Positions 25,291 through 32,635 of a stretch of 32,720 bases of DNA are shown in pieces. The notes under the pieces were generated by a model. It worked only from the letters and a program-made list of their open reading frames with translations. It made no database searches and was not told the origin of the DNA. This DNA comes from Phoenicibacter sp963588595 (GTDB lineage Bacteria > Actinomycetota > Coriobacteriia > Coriobacteriales > Eggerthellaceae): contig CAVAIA010000058.1 of NCBI GenBank assembly GCA_963588595.1, positions 1 to 32,720 on the forward strand, read 5' to 3'. Within the stretch, counting starts at the first letter, position 1. Every line of letters begins with the position of its first letter. The position numbers and the translations under genes were made by a program.

Positions 25291-25854
25291 TTAAATTTCC
25301 ATTAATTCAGCTTCTTTTGACTTTAATGACTCATCAATTTCACTTATATATTTATCAGTTAATTTTTGGATATTATTTTGCTCTGATTTGGCTTCATCTT
25401 CAGGTAAATTATCATCCTTCTTTAAAGCGTCAATTGAGTTATTCGCATCTCTTCGAGCGTTTCTAACAGCGATTTTAGCTTCCTCAGAAAGAGATTTGCA
25501 TTGTTTTGCGAGCTCAATTCTTCTTTCCTCTGTTGGCGTTGGAAAAGGAAGTCGAAGACAAGTTCCGTCGGTATTAGGAGAAATGCCAAGGTCGGACTCT
25601 TGAATCGCCACCTCGATTGCCTTTAGTGAAGATTTGTCATATGGTTCAACAACGAGCAAATGCGCATCGGGAGTTTTTATAGCAGCCATTTGATTTACAG
25701 GCGTTTTAGTTCCATAATAGTCAACCAAAACTCTCTCTAAGACGTTTGGATTTGCGCGACCAGTCCTAACACTTGCAAAATTTGAATGCAAGTTAGAAAT
25801 GGCTTTTTTCATCTTCTCTTCCGCTTTGTCTCTAATCTCTGTTGTTGAACTCAT
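25291..25854 (-). CDS. frr: Ribosome recycling factor
   Basis: A 187-residue RRF with the standard features: the helical start (AEEKMKKAISNLHSNFASVRTGRANPNVLERV), VDYYGTKTPVNQMA and the three-helix bundle ending in KSKEAELMEI. It splits post-termination ribosomes with EF-G. AGAGGG lies a few bases upstream of the ATG. It follows pyrH as in most bacteria. Confidence 0.98.
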   Translation of the reverse strand: MSSTTEIRDKAEEKMKKAISNLHSNFASVRTGRANPNVLERVLVDYYGTKTPVNQMAAIKTPDAHLLVVEPYDKSSLKAIEVAIQESDLGISPNTDGTCLRLPFPTPTEERRIELAKQCKSLSEEAKIAVRNARRDANNSIDALKKDDNLPEDEAKSEQNNIQKLTDKYISEIDESLKSKEAELMEI

Positions 25855-25898
25855 AAAATAACACCCTCTTTATAAAAAATTGACGAATAAAAAACAAT

Positions 25899-26615
25899 CT
25901 AAGAAACGATAACAGTCCCGACCTCTTCTCCTTGCAAAGCTCGTTTAATGTTTCCATTAACTCCTAAGTTAAAAACGATCATTGGAATGTTGTTGTCCTT
26001 GCAAAGCGAAGTTGCTGTTGCATCCATAACATTAAGTTCCATATTAAGAACATCCATATAACTAAGCCTGTTGAATTTCTTTGCATCTGGAAATTTCGCT
26101 GGATCCTTGTCATAGACACCATCCACCTTCGTTGCTTTCATCAAACAATCGACCTCAAGCTCACATGCACGAAGTGCTGCTGTCGTGTCAGTAGTCATGT
26201 AAGGATTTCCAGTTCCTGCAGCAAGAATGACAACTCTTCCTTTACGCAAATGCCTCTCAGCTCTTCTTCTTATGTAGGGCTCAGCGACCTCTTGCATATT
26301 AATCGCGCTTTGAACGCGAGAATAAATTCCAGATTGCTCAAAGGCATCTTGAAGAGCAAGAGCATTCATGACTGTTGCAAGCATTCCAATGTAGTCTGCT
26401 TGAGCTCTATCCATCCCCTCAGAACTTCCAGCAAGACCCCTAAAAAAATTACCGCCTCCAATAACAATAGCAAGTTCGATTTCATCATGCATAATCTCGC
26501 CAATTTGCTCAGTTATCGCTCTTACTACCTTCGGATCGATTCCAAAACCTTGATCCCCTGCCAAGGCTTCCCCTGACAATTTCAATAAAACTCTCTTATA
26601 TTTATAACCAGTCAC
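25899..26615 (-). CDS. pyrH: UMP kinase
   Basis: A 238-residue amino-acid-kinase-fold protein with KRVLLKLSGEALAG, VIGGGNFFRGLAGS, AAGTGNPYMTTDTTAALRA and MDATATSLCKDN, all diagnostic for bacterial UMP kinase. It phosphorylates UMP to UDP, feeding RNA and UDP-sugar (cell wall) synthesis. The start is GTG at 26615 with AAAGGA about 7 bases upstream. It begins 29 bases after the DUF948-like gene and is followed by frr. Confidence 0.98.
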   Translation of the reverse strand: MTGYKYKRVLLKLSGEALAGDQGFGIDPKVVRAITEQIGEIMHDEIELAIVIGGGNFFRGLAGSSEGMDRAQADYIGMLATVMNALALQDAFEQSGIYSRVQSAINMQEVAEPYIRRRAERHLRKGRVVILAAGTGNPYMTTDTTAALRACELEVDCLMKATKVDGVYDKDPAKFPDAKKFNRLSYMDVLNMELNVMDATATSLCKDNNIPMIVFNLGVNGNIKRALQGEEVGTVIVS

Positions 26616-26644
26616 TAAATCTTCCTTTTCTAAGGTTGAATTAT

Positions 26645-27160
26645 TTATTTCTTTTCATCCAAACTATCAACTGCCTCATCAATTGCATTAACGAGGTTAT
26701 AAACTGGCTTTTCGTTGTCGCCATTCTTTTCTTCTGTAATCCTTAAACTCTCTTTACTCGCGCCCTTTGTTCCAAAGCGGCTTCTAACTTTATTAGCAAC
26801 ACTATTAACAAAATCGACTGGAGCCGATGCAACAGTGTCGATTGACTTTGTCGCGCTAGCCGCCGCTGATGTCATAGTTTTAACGTCTTCCATAACTTCA
26901 TCAACCCTTAAAAGCTCTAAGTTAAGAGCATCAACAGTTAAACCAACGTTGTCCATCAATGGGTCAATCTTTTTGATTGCTGGCTGAAGATCTTCAGAAA
27001 CTGTGTTAATTGTCGTAACCGCGCTATCAACCGATTTTTGCAAGTCCTCAACGACAACTCGTGACTTTCTCACCATTATTATCAATTCAACAACAAGAAT
27101 GATAACAACAATAGCAAGAATGGCATAAAGCCAAGGAAGAATTTGTGTAATAATTTCCAT
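26645..27160 (-). CDS. DUF948-like membrane-anchored coiled-coil protein
   Basis: A 171-residue protein of unknown function. Residues 5-29 form one membrane segment (LPWLYAILAIVVIILVVELIIMV), followed by a basic RKSR stop and a long amphipathic helical region with regular Val/Leu spacing (VEDLQKSVDSAVTTINTV and onward) like DUF948 proteins, then a charged tail ending DSLDEKK. It is probably anchored in the membrane with the helix in the cytoplasm. AAAGGA lies 6 bases above the ATG, and the gap from rarA contains TAGAAT and TATAGG-like stretches that could be a -10. It sits between rarA and pyrH. Confidence 0.8.
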   Translation of the reverse strand: MEIITQILPWLYAILAIVVIILVVELIIMVRKSRVVVEDLQKSVDSAVTTINTVSEDLQPAIKKIDPLMDNVGLTVDALNLELLRVDEVMEDVKTMTSAAASATKSIDTVASAPVDFVNSVANKVRSRFGTKGASKESLRITEEKNGDNEKPVYNLVNAIDEAVDSLDEKK

Positions 27161-27209
27161 TTTTAATCCTTTAACAAACCTATAACAATGATTTAATTCT
27201 ACATTAAAA

Positions 27210-28532
27210 CTAAGAATTTTTCTCCTTGAGTCTTCTTATCGATCTCGCCCTTTCTTCTTCCCATCCAACGCCTGAAGTTGAAAAGATTTCACCTTCCTCG
27301 ATCGAAGGAGGAAGATAGTCCTGCTCAACCCACCCTCCAAAATCGTGAGGATATTTGTAGTCTGGATAATTTTCAGCATCTGGTCTGTGGCGATCCCTAA
27401 GGTGGTCGGGAACTTCAACAGATCTGCTTTTCTCTAGAGCGTCAAACGCAGCATCCAAACATCTCTCCGATGAGTTAGATTTAGGGGCAAGTGCAACATA
27501 CATCGCAGCTTGAGAAAGATTGATTCTGCATTCTGGAAGCCCTATGACTTCCACGGCATGAAAAGCGGCATCCGCGACCAACAAAGCTCTTGGATCTGCA
27601 TTTCCAACATCTTCTGATGCACAAATCATTATTCGCCTAGCAATAAATTTTGGATCCTCACCTGCATCAAGCATTTTCGCTAGCCAAAACATGGTCGCAT
27701 CAACATCACTGCCACGCATAGACTTAATAAACGCAGAGATAACATCGTAATGTTGATCTCCGGATTTGTCATATTTTAATATTCTCTCTGGAGCAACGAT
27801 ATTTACGTTTTGCTTTGTTATCTCTTCTCTATTCTCGTATTTTGCTACAAAAGATGCGCCCTCAAGCAAATTAAGGGCAACTCTACCATCCCCATCACAA
27901 ATGCGAACAATTTCATCTTTAGCATCTTCTTGCAAAAAGAAATTCGATGAAAGACCCTTCTCACTCTTTATTGCTCTATCCAAAATTTTCCTAATGTCTT
28001 CTCCGTTGAGCTTTCTTAAAGTTAAAACTTTGCTTCTGCTCAACAATGCGGAATTAACTTCAAAATAGGGATTTTCTGTTGTCGCCCCGATCAAAATAAT
28101 AATTTTTTCTTCAACAGCAGAAAGTAGCGCATCTTGTTGATTTTTTGAAAATCTATGAATCTCGTCAACAAACAAAATTGTTTTTGTTCCTGAGACTTTT
28201 AATCTAGCGCGAGCCTCATCTATAACTCGTCTCAAATCACTAACTCCCCCAGTTAGTGCTGATACAGACTCAAAATGAGACTTCGTTCTTCTCGAGATAA
28301 TGTGTGCGAGAGTTGTTTTGCCAACTCCTGGAGGGCCGTAGAAAATAACGGACGTGAGAGCATCTGCCTCAATCATCGTTCTCGCCCAGCTGCCCTCGCC
28401 TAAAACGCTTTCTTGCCCAATAAAATCGTCTAACGTTTCAGGCCTCATTTTAGCTGCTAACGGCAAATTTTGAGACTCTTGCTTTTTTTGTTGCTCATCA
28501 TCAAGAGCTTTAAACATATCATCAATTTCCAT
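27210..28532 (-). CDS. rarA: Replication-associated recombination protein A (MgsA/RarA AAA+ ATPase)
   Basis: A 440-residue clamp-loader-like ATPase. Walker A GPPGVGKT at residues 66-73, Walker B ILFVDEIHRF, sensor 1 GATTENPYFEVN, and C-terminal tetramerisation blocks including MRGSDVDATMFWLAKML, IARRIMICASEDVGNADP and the late YPHDFGGWVEQDYLP, all typical of RarA/MgsA. It acts at stalled replication forks with SSB and RecA. The ATG at 28532 has no Shine-Dalgarno; a TAGAAT box lies 9 bases above it, so this is another candidate leaderless start. It is the first gene of the long leftward run and diverges from veg. Confidence 0.96.
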   Translation of the reverse strand: MEIDDMFKALDDEQQKKQESQNLPLAAKMRPETLDDFIGQESVLGEGSWARTMIEADALTSVIFYGPPGVGKTTLAHIISRRTKSHFESVSALTGGVSDLRRVIDEARARLKVSGTKTILFVDEIHRFSKNQQDALLSAVEEKIIILIGATTENPYFEVNSALLSRSKVLTLRKLNGEDIRKILDRAIKSEKGLSSNFFLQEDAKDEIVRICDGDGRVALNLLEGASFVAKYENREEITKQNVNIVAPERILKYDKSGDQHYDVISAFIKSMRGSDVDATMFWLAKMLDAGEDPKFIARRIMICASEDVGNADPRALLVADAAFHAVEVIGLPECRINLSQAAMYVALAPKSNSSERCLDAAFDALEKSRSVEVPDHLRDRHRPDAENYPDYKYPHDFGGWVEQDYLPPSIEEGEIFSTSGVGWEEERARSIRRLKEKNS

Positions 28533-28541
28533 ATTATGTTT

Positions 28542-28547
28542 ATTCTA
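28542..28547 (-). promoter_or_regulatory. Candidate -10 box (TAGAAT) above rarA
   Basis: TAGAAT on the minus strand lies 9 bases before the rarA ATG, which has no Shine-Dalgarno. Transcription would start zero to three bases above the codon. No -35 is visible, so the call is tentative. Confidence 0.4.
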
Positions 28548-28604
28548 TAACATTCATGCTTCATAAAAAATTCTGCAAGCCCTTAGCAAACTGCCTAATT
28601 CTAA

Positions 28605-28633
28605 TTGACATAAAGCCTAAATTTTAATAAAAT
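28605..28633 (+). promoter_or_regulatory. Promoter of veg (and probably tRNA-Ala)
   Basis: TTGACA at 28605-28610 and TAAAAT at 28628-28633 are exactly 17 bases apart, a near-consensus housekeeping promoter. The expected +1 is about 28640, leaving a short leader that holds AAGGAG (28645-28650) 7 bases before the GTG start. No second promoter is seen ahead of the tRNA-Ala gene. Confidence 0.82.
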
Positions 28634-28657
28634 ACGCATTTGAAAAGGAGCGCGTAA

Positions 28658-29014
28658 GTGAATTTAGAAGAACAAACAAAGCTAATAGAGCAAATCAAGG
28701 AAAAGTTTGACACCTTAATCGGCAAGGAGATCCATGTTGAGCAGGATCTTGGTCGATCAAGAATAAGCGCAAACACAGGGATAGTTTATCAAGTCCACCC
28801 TAGATTGTTTATATTAGAGGTTAAAAGAAAAAGGATGCCGAAGGCTCGCATGTCTTTTCAATACGCCGACATTCTAACAGGCGTGGTTCAAGTTATGATT
28901 GATGGTGAGTCGATCTTTGAAGACTATCAAGAACTTTTGGCAGTTAAAAAAGAACCTTTTAATGAAACAGATTTTTCTTCTACCCGTGAGGTTGATGAAA
29001 GAATCATAAGCTAG
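28658..29014 (+). CDS. veg: Veg family protein
   Basis: A 118-residue protein of the Veg family (DUF1021). The core from about residue 15 (FDTLIGKEIHVEQDLGRSRI, then a small SH3-like barrel through FILEVKRKR and the SFQYADILTGVVQVMI strand) matches the family; an acidic tail follows. In Bacillus subtilis Veg promotes biofilm formation, probably through the SinR/SlrR regulators; those partners are not in evidence here, so the role in this organism is open. The start is GTG with a strong AAGGAG 7 bases upstream. It is followed within 7 bases by tRNA-Ala. Confidence 0.85.
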   Translation: MNLEEQTKLIEQIKEKFDTLIGKEIHVEQDLGRSRISANTGIVYQVHPRLFILEVKRKRMPKARMSFQYADILTGVVQVMIDGESIFEDYQELLAVKKEPFNETDFSSTREVDERIIS

Positions 29015-29021
29015 GTCAAAT

Positions 29022-29097
29022 GGGGATGTAGCTCAGCTGGGAGAGCGCCACGTTCGCAACGTGGAAGTCGTGGGTTCAAGTCCCATCATCTCCACCA
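29022..29097 (+). tRNA. tRNA-Ala(CGC)
   Basis: A full 76-base cloverleaf with encoded CCA. The acceptor stem GGGGATG pairs with CATCTCC and includes G3-U70, the identity pair for alanine. The anticodon stem CCACG/CGTGG closes loop TTCGCAA with anticodon CGC; the T arm has GGGTTCAAGTCCC. It lies 7 bases after veg and probably shares its transcript. It faces the HAD phosphatase gene, which ends 3 bases beyond. Confidence 0.97.
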
Positions 29098-29100
29098 TTT

Positions 29101-29874
29101 CTACCAATAAACGATTTTCCACCCTACCATATTCGCATATTGTTTTAGCTTCCTGTCTGGTGTCACAGCAACAGGATTCTTCGCCATCTTAAGAATTGAG
29201 TCGTCCGACATGTGATCGCCATATGCAGCTTCAACTTCCCAATTCCCAACTCCGAATTGAGCATCTGCAAATTGAGTTAGAGCAACAGGTTTTCCGTCTC
29301 CTTCAGGTGCCACTCCAAAAACTTTATTTGTGCACTTTCCGCCCTCATCAATCTTCATGCACGTTGCAAGACCAAAATTTGCTGGGACTTCTAAAAGAAG
29401 CCTAGAGACAACTGAGTCGAAAGAAGCGCTTAATAACACGACCACAACTCCGCTCTCAAGGTGAGATTTCATCTCTTTTATTGCATCTTTTCTAATTAGA
29501 GGAACTATTTGCTCTTCAGAAAATTTCTCTAGTTCACGAGAAACACTTTTTGCATCCTTCCCTTCAAATGCAGTAAAAACTTTTTCTCGAACAGGATCAT
29601 TCTCTCTAGGCAAATGAAATTTATACATCAACGCCCACTTCATGATTTTTATTGCAACCGACAACTTCAATTTGCGTTCTAAAACAAGCTTTTTAACTAA
29701 AAGAGTCGGAGAGGTGCCATTGATTGTTGTTCCGTCCATGTCAAAAATTGCAAGCCTCACCTTGCCATTTTGAGAATCTTGAGGCATAGCAGTTTTTAAT
29801 GACTTCATAGCATTTGGGGAAGCAAAAACAACTCCCTCATTATAAAAGTCACTATTTTCCCTAAAGTTCTCCAT
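29101..29874 (-). CDS. HAD-superfamily (SerB-like, subfamily IB) phosphatase
   Basis: A 257-residue HAD hydrolase. Motif I is FDMDGTT (nucleophile Asp45, acid Asp47), motif II LLSASFDS (about 147-154), and motif IV YGDHMSDDSIL (about 219-229). A helical cap lies between motifs I and II with basic segments (KLKLSVAIKIMKWALMYKFH). HAD-IB members include phosphoserine and lysophospholipid phosphatases; the substrate here cannot be told. The first about 38 residues are an extension before the core. The ATG at 29874 has TAGAAT 6 bases above it and a poorly spaced AGAGG, so the message may be leaderless. It is the only minus-strand gene among the plus-strand genes at this end. Confidence 0.88.
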   Translation of the reverse strand: MENFRENSDFYNEGVVFASPNAMKSLKTAMPQDSQNGKVRLAIFDMDGTTINGTSPTLLVKKLVLERKLKLSVAIKIMKWALMYKFHLPRENDPVREKVFTAFEGKDAKSVSRELEKFSEEQIVPLIRKDAIKEMKSHLESGVVVVLLSASFDSVVSRLLLEVPANFGLATCMKIDEGGKCTNKVFGVAPEGDGKPVALTQFADAQFGVGNWEVEAAYGDHMSDDSILKMAKNPVAVTPDRKLKQYANMVGWKIVYW

Positions 29875-29880
29875 AAATCT

Positions 29881-29886
29881 ATTCTA
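29881..29886 (-). promoter_or_regulatory. Candidate -10 box (TAGAAT) above the HAD phosphatase gene
   Basis: TAGAAT on the minus strand stands 6 bases before the ATG at 29874, placing the expected +1 on the A of the start codon. The -35 region is weak. It is back to back with the plus-strand -10 at 29934. Confidence 0.45.
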
Positions 29887-29933
29887 CCTCTTTTAAAACG
29901 CAAGCAAATTTGCACATAAACAACAAAATATTG

Positions 29934-29939
29934 TATAAT
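29934..29939 (+). promoter_or_regulatory. -10 box (TATAAT) of the ftsB-like gene
   Basis: A perfect TATAAT on the plus strand, with a TTGCAC-like -35 about 18 bases upstream. The expected +1 is near 29946. The resulting leader contains AGGAG at 29988-29992, well before the first ATG of the ftsB-like frame at 30127. Confidence 0.6.
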
Positions 29940-29987
29940 TGCTTTAATTAAACAAACTAAACACAATATAAACAAAGTAAACACAGC

Positions 29988-29992
29988 AGGAG
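29988..29992 (+). promoter_or_regulatory. Shine-Dalgarno (AGGAG) without a standard start codon behind it
   Basis: AGGAG about 45 bases below the expected transcription start. In the frame of the ftsB-like gene the next codons are ATT (29995), ATC (29998) and TTA (30001); no ATG, GTG or TTG occurs in frame until 30127. The site suggests that translation starts here on a non-standard codon. Confidence 0.45.
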
Positions 29993-30126
29993 TTATTATC
30001 TTAGGCGCGATTAGAAATAATTTTTCTTTTAATGACGCACAAAGTTTTTGCACGTATGATGCAGATGCTCGTTCTGCAGCTAAAAAAGAGAATGCAGCGC
30101 CCCGCCCCGCCCTTTACCAAGCTAAG

Positions 30127-30624
30127 ATGGGCAAGAGCCAAAAAAAATCTAACAAACTCCAACAAAAACAAAAAGCCGGCACGAAATTACCCTTTAACTT
30201 TAAGGGTTTGAAATTTTTCGATTCTCTCACTAATAAATTTTCAATCCACAATCGTTTTGCAAAGATAGCTTTAGGTGTGCTTTTGTCAATAACTCTCATT
30301 TGCTTCTTTTGTTATGCGCCCGCAAAAACTTATTATACAGAACTTAGAAACACTCAAAAATATGCAGCCGAACTTGAAGCGCTTGAGGCTAGAAACGAAA
30401 CACTTAAGAGCAACGTTGAATCACTTAACACCGACCAAGGAATCGAAGACAAGGCAAAGAGCGAATATGGATATGTTAAAGAAGGAGAAGGCTCTGCGCT
30501 TGTTCAAGGAATAGAGCGCCAACAAACTTACACTCTGCCAACCTATGTTGATTCAAGCAAGATCGAAGTTGAAAGTTATTGGTACACTCCCGCATTAGAT
30601 TTCATTTTTGGTTACAATGCTTAA
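30127..30624 (+). CDS. FtsB/DivIC-like septum formation protein
   Basis: A 165-residue single-pass membrane protein. A basic, Gln/Lys-rich cytoplasmic start precedes a membrane segment at about 46-63 (KIALGVLLSITLICFFC), then an external coiled coil at 70-103 (RNTQKYAAELEALEARNETL), and GIEDKAKSEYGYVKEGEGS, the typical end of FtsB/DivIC domains. Such proteins bridge FtsL and FtsQ/DivIB in the divisome. ATG 30127 has no Shine-Dalgarno, and the frame is open for more than 60 codons upstream, with a protein-like stretch starting near 29998 behind AGGAG; the real protein may therefore be about 43 residues longer from a non-standard start. It overlaps the next gene by 8 bases. Confidence 0.85.
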   Translation: MGKSQKKSNKLQQKQKAGTKLPFNFKGLKFFDSLTNKFSIHNRFAKIALGVLLSITLICFFCYAPAKTYYTELRNTQKYAAELEALEARNETLKSNVESLNTDQGIEDKAKSEYGYVKEGEGSALVQGIERQQTYTLPTYVDSSKIEVESYWYTPALDFIFGYNA

Positions 30625-31669
30625 CGAAAAAGAATACTTTGACATTCTTGATTCTTGCGACTCATTTGAAGATTATGTTAAAAAATGTCATATATTGATA
30701 GAAAATGAGATCATTGAGCTTTTTCCAACGACGGATAATCAATCACTAAATTTTTATCTTTATGAGCCACTTAAAACAAATGTATTGAATTTTGGAAAAT
30801 GCACTCGCCCTTTAACATGTTTACTAGGTTGCGCTCTATTTTCAAAAGATGTTGCAAAGGCGTTGAGGTCAGCTTGCGCAATAGAGATGTTTCAAACAGC
30901 TGCTCTCATTCATGATGACATAGCAGATCGCGCGAAAACGAGGCGATCGGCTCCTTGCTTGCACTTGACTCAAGGCGAAAACGTCGCTCTTAACGCAGGA
31001 GATTTTGCCCTTAGCTTAGTCGACAATATTGTTCTAGATGACTCTTCTATAAACGAAAAAACCAAAATTGACATCTTAAAACAAATATATGAGATGAAGG
31101 CAAGAACGATAGAAGGTCAAGCACTAGATCTTGGGTGGGTAAGGGACAAGAAATACGACTTAAAAATCGATGATTACGTTTTCATGGCAACAAATAAAAC
31201 AGCCTATTATACGATTGCAAAGCCTCTTGTTATCGGAGCGATAATCGCTAATTCAAAAATAGATAAAATTAAAAAATTAGAAGAGTTTGGGCTCAAAATT
31301 GGTCTTGCGTTTCAAATCCAAGATGACATTTTAAATGTGGATATAACAAAGAAAAATAAGAGCAAAGACTTTGCGCTCGACATAAAAGAAGGAAAGAGAA
31401 CCTTAATTTTAATCCACGCCCTAAAAGAACTTGATAACGAAGACAAAAAAGAACTCCTTGAAATAATTAACAAGGAAATCAAAGATGAAGAAAGCATAAA
31501 TAGTGCACTCTCGCTTCTAGAAAAAAGTTGCTCAATTGAGTATGCGAAAGAATTTGCTAAATCCCTAGTCGATGAGTCTAAGGAAATACTATTGAGCAAT
31601 TTAAATGAGAGCAAAGCTCGTGATATACTAATCTCAATGTGTAATTGGTGTACAAATAGGATTTTTTAG
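30617..31669 (+). CDS. Polyprenyl (trans-isoprenyl) diphosphate synthase
   Basis: A 350-residue all-helical prenyltransferase. The GKCTRP block (about 60-65) and the first Asp-rich motif LIHDDIADRAKTRR (DDIAD at 100-104) are intact; the second is QDDILN (236-240), with Asn in place of the usual last Asp, followed by DIKEGKRT. It condenses isopentenyl units onto allylic diphosphates. Ala at the fifth position before the first motif suggests a product longer than C15, but this is a guess. Its product could feed uppS or quinone side chains. I use ATG 30617, overlapping the ftsB stop (ATGCTTAA); an upstream in-frame TTG at 30608 is less likely. Confidence 0.9.
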   Translation: MLNEKEYFDILDSCDSFEDYVKKCHILIENEIIELFPTTDNQSLNFYLYEPLKTNVLNFGKCTRPLTCLLGCALFSKDVAKALRSACAIEMFQTAALIHDDIADRAKTRRSAPCLHLTQGENVALNAGDFALSLVDNIVLDDSSINEKTKIDILKQIYEMKARTIEGQALDLGWVRDKKYDLKIDDYVFMATNKTAYYTIAKPLVIGAIIANSKIDKIKKLEEFGLKIGLAFQIQDDILNVDITKKNKSKDFALDIKEGKRTLILIHALKELDNEDKKELLEIINKEIKDEESINSALSLLEKSCSIEYAKEFAKSLVDESKEILLSNLNESKARDILISMCNWCTNRIF

Positions 31670-31672
31670 AGT

Positions 31673-31678
31673 TATACT
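31673..31678 (+). promoter_or_regulatory. Candidate -10 box (TATACT) above the CwlM-like gene
   Basis: TATACT starts 3 bases after the previous stop and ends 9 bases before the ATG at 31688, which has no Shine-Dalgarno. This fits a transcript with a leader of zero to three bases. No -35 consensus is seen. Confidence 0.45.
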
Positions 31679-31687
31679 TATCGCTCG

Positions 31688-32596
31688 ATGTTCAAAATTG
31701 GTCAAAAAAATTCATCTCTTGCGATTCGCGACATTCAACAGCGACTTGCAAAAATAGACCTTTTGAAAGAAAGTGAGGTTAGCGGCACATTCGATGAGAG
31801 AACGTGCGAAGCGATCGAAGACTTTTGTTCATTAGTTCAAATCGAAGTTAGAGATTATGTCGACGATGAAGTTTGGGAATCGCTCGTTAGCGCAACCTAT
31901 AGCCTTGGAGATAGGACTTTATATCTTAGAATGCCTCATTTCAAAGGGTCTGATTGCAAAGAATTGCAACACATTCTTGGCGTTCTTGGCTTCAATGCGG
32001 GGGCAGAAGATGGAGAATTCGGCACTGCGACAGAATCAGCACTCAGAATTTTTCAACAAAACATGGGGCTTCCATGCGACGGAATAGCGGGAGCTTGGAC
32101 ATATCAAGCAATAAACAACTTGCATCATTCATGGGAAAGCAAAGAGGCATATCGAGGACATAGAGCGCTGAGCCTATCACGCGTCGCTCACGTTTTAGAA
32201 AACAATCCCGTTTGCCTTTTTGGAACATGCGATTTTAGTCGCTCGGTCGCTAAAAGAATGTCAAACCTATCAATTGCAACAACACCTCAATCAAAAGTTG
32301 TCAGCGCCGATTCGCTCTCGATTGCGCCTGACTCCTCAATGCTTTTGTTCGAGATTATTCTTGATGAGGAGGACGACGCTAATTCTTCAAACAACGCCCT
32401 TAATTACTCTGAAGAAGACGATTTCGCAAGCAAAATGACTTCAGAAATTAAGAAAGCTTATTCAAATCAAAGTTATAAAAAAATAGCTGTTAGAATTTCT
32501 CAAAAGTCGTGGGAAGAAGCAGGTCCAGAGAGAAGCGCTCAACACTACGCAATAAATTTATTAGACGCACTTTGCGTTTCTTTGGACAATTTATAA
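31688..32596 (+). CDS. Cytoplasmic peptidoglycan-binding-domain protein, CwlM-like first half without a recognisable amidase
   Basis: A 302-residue protein with no signal peptide or membrane segment. Two PG_binding_1 repeats: residues about 9-68 (IRDIQQRLAKIDLL, GTFDERTCEAIEDF) and 87-145 (CKELQHILGVLGF, DGEFGTATESALRIFQQNMG, DGIAGAWTYQAI). The linker ATYSLGDRTLYLRMPHFKG strongly recalls CwlM of mycobacteria (ASYRLGARTLYH, from memory), a cytoplasmic regulator of MurA. CwlM ends in an amidase_3 domain; here residues 150-302 show no DPGH-type zinc motif and instead contain an acidic patch (DEEDDANSS, EEDDF) with alternating strand and helix patterns near the end. It may be a regulator of wall synthesis rather than an enzyme. 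The ATG has a TATACT box 9 bases upstream and no Shine-Dalgarno. Confidence 0.78.
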   Translation: MFKIGQKNSSLAIRDIQQRLAKIDLLKESEVSGTFDERTCEAIEDFCSLVQIEVRDYVDDEVWESLVSATYSLGDRTLYLRMPHFKGSDCKELQHILGVLGFNAGAEDGEFGTATESALRIFQQNMGLPCDGIAGAWTYQAINNLHHSWESKEAYRGHRALSLSRVAHVLENNPVCLFGTCDFSRSVAKRMSNLSIATTPQSKVVSADSLSIAPDSSMLLFEIILDEEDDANSSNNALNYSEEDDFASKMTSEIKKAYSNQSYKKIAVRISQKSWEEAGPERSAQHYAINLLDALCVSLDNL

Positions 32597-32602
32597 TATA
32601 AT
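32597..32602 (+). promoter_or_regulatory. Possible -10 box (TATAAT) for tRNA-Leu
   Basis: TATAAT right after the stop of the CwlM-like gene; an overlapping copy starts 5 bases earlier inside the stop codon. The expected +1 would be about 27 bases before the tRNA. No good -35 at the right spacing, so it may equally be A/T-rich chance. Confidence 0.3.
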
Positions 32603-32635
32603 GATTGAGTCTTAAAGCCGACTTATCAATCACGC

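Noticed and set aside
29805..30053. An 82-codon minus-strand frame with a hydrophobic stretch, spanning the start of the HAD gene and the divergent promoter region.
   Set aside because: It overlaps the HAD N-terminal coding region in another frame and runs against the ftsB leader. The hydrophobic look follows from A/T-rich DNA; no ribosome site or family match was seen.
30032..30211. A 59-codon plus-strand frame starting ATG in the ftsB leader.
   Set aside because: It has no ribosome site, its composition (Lys/Arg/Pro-rich) looks like a frame-shifted shadow, and it overlaps the better-supported ftsB frame.
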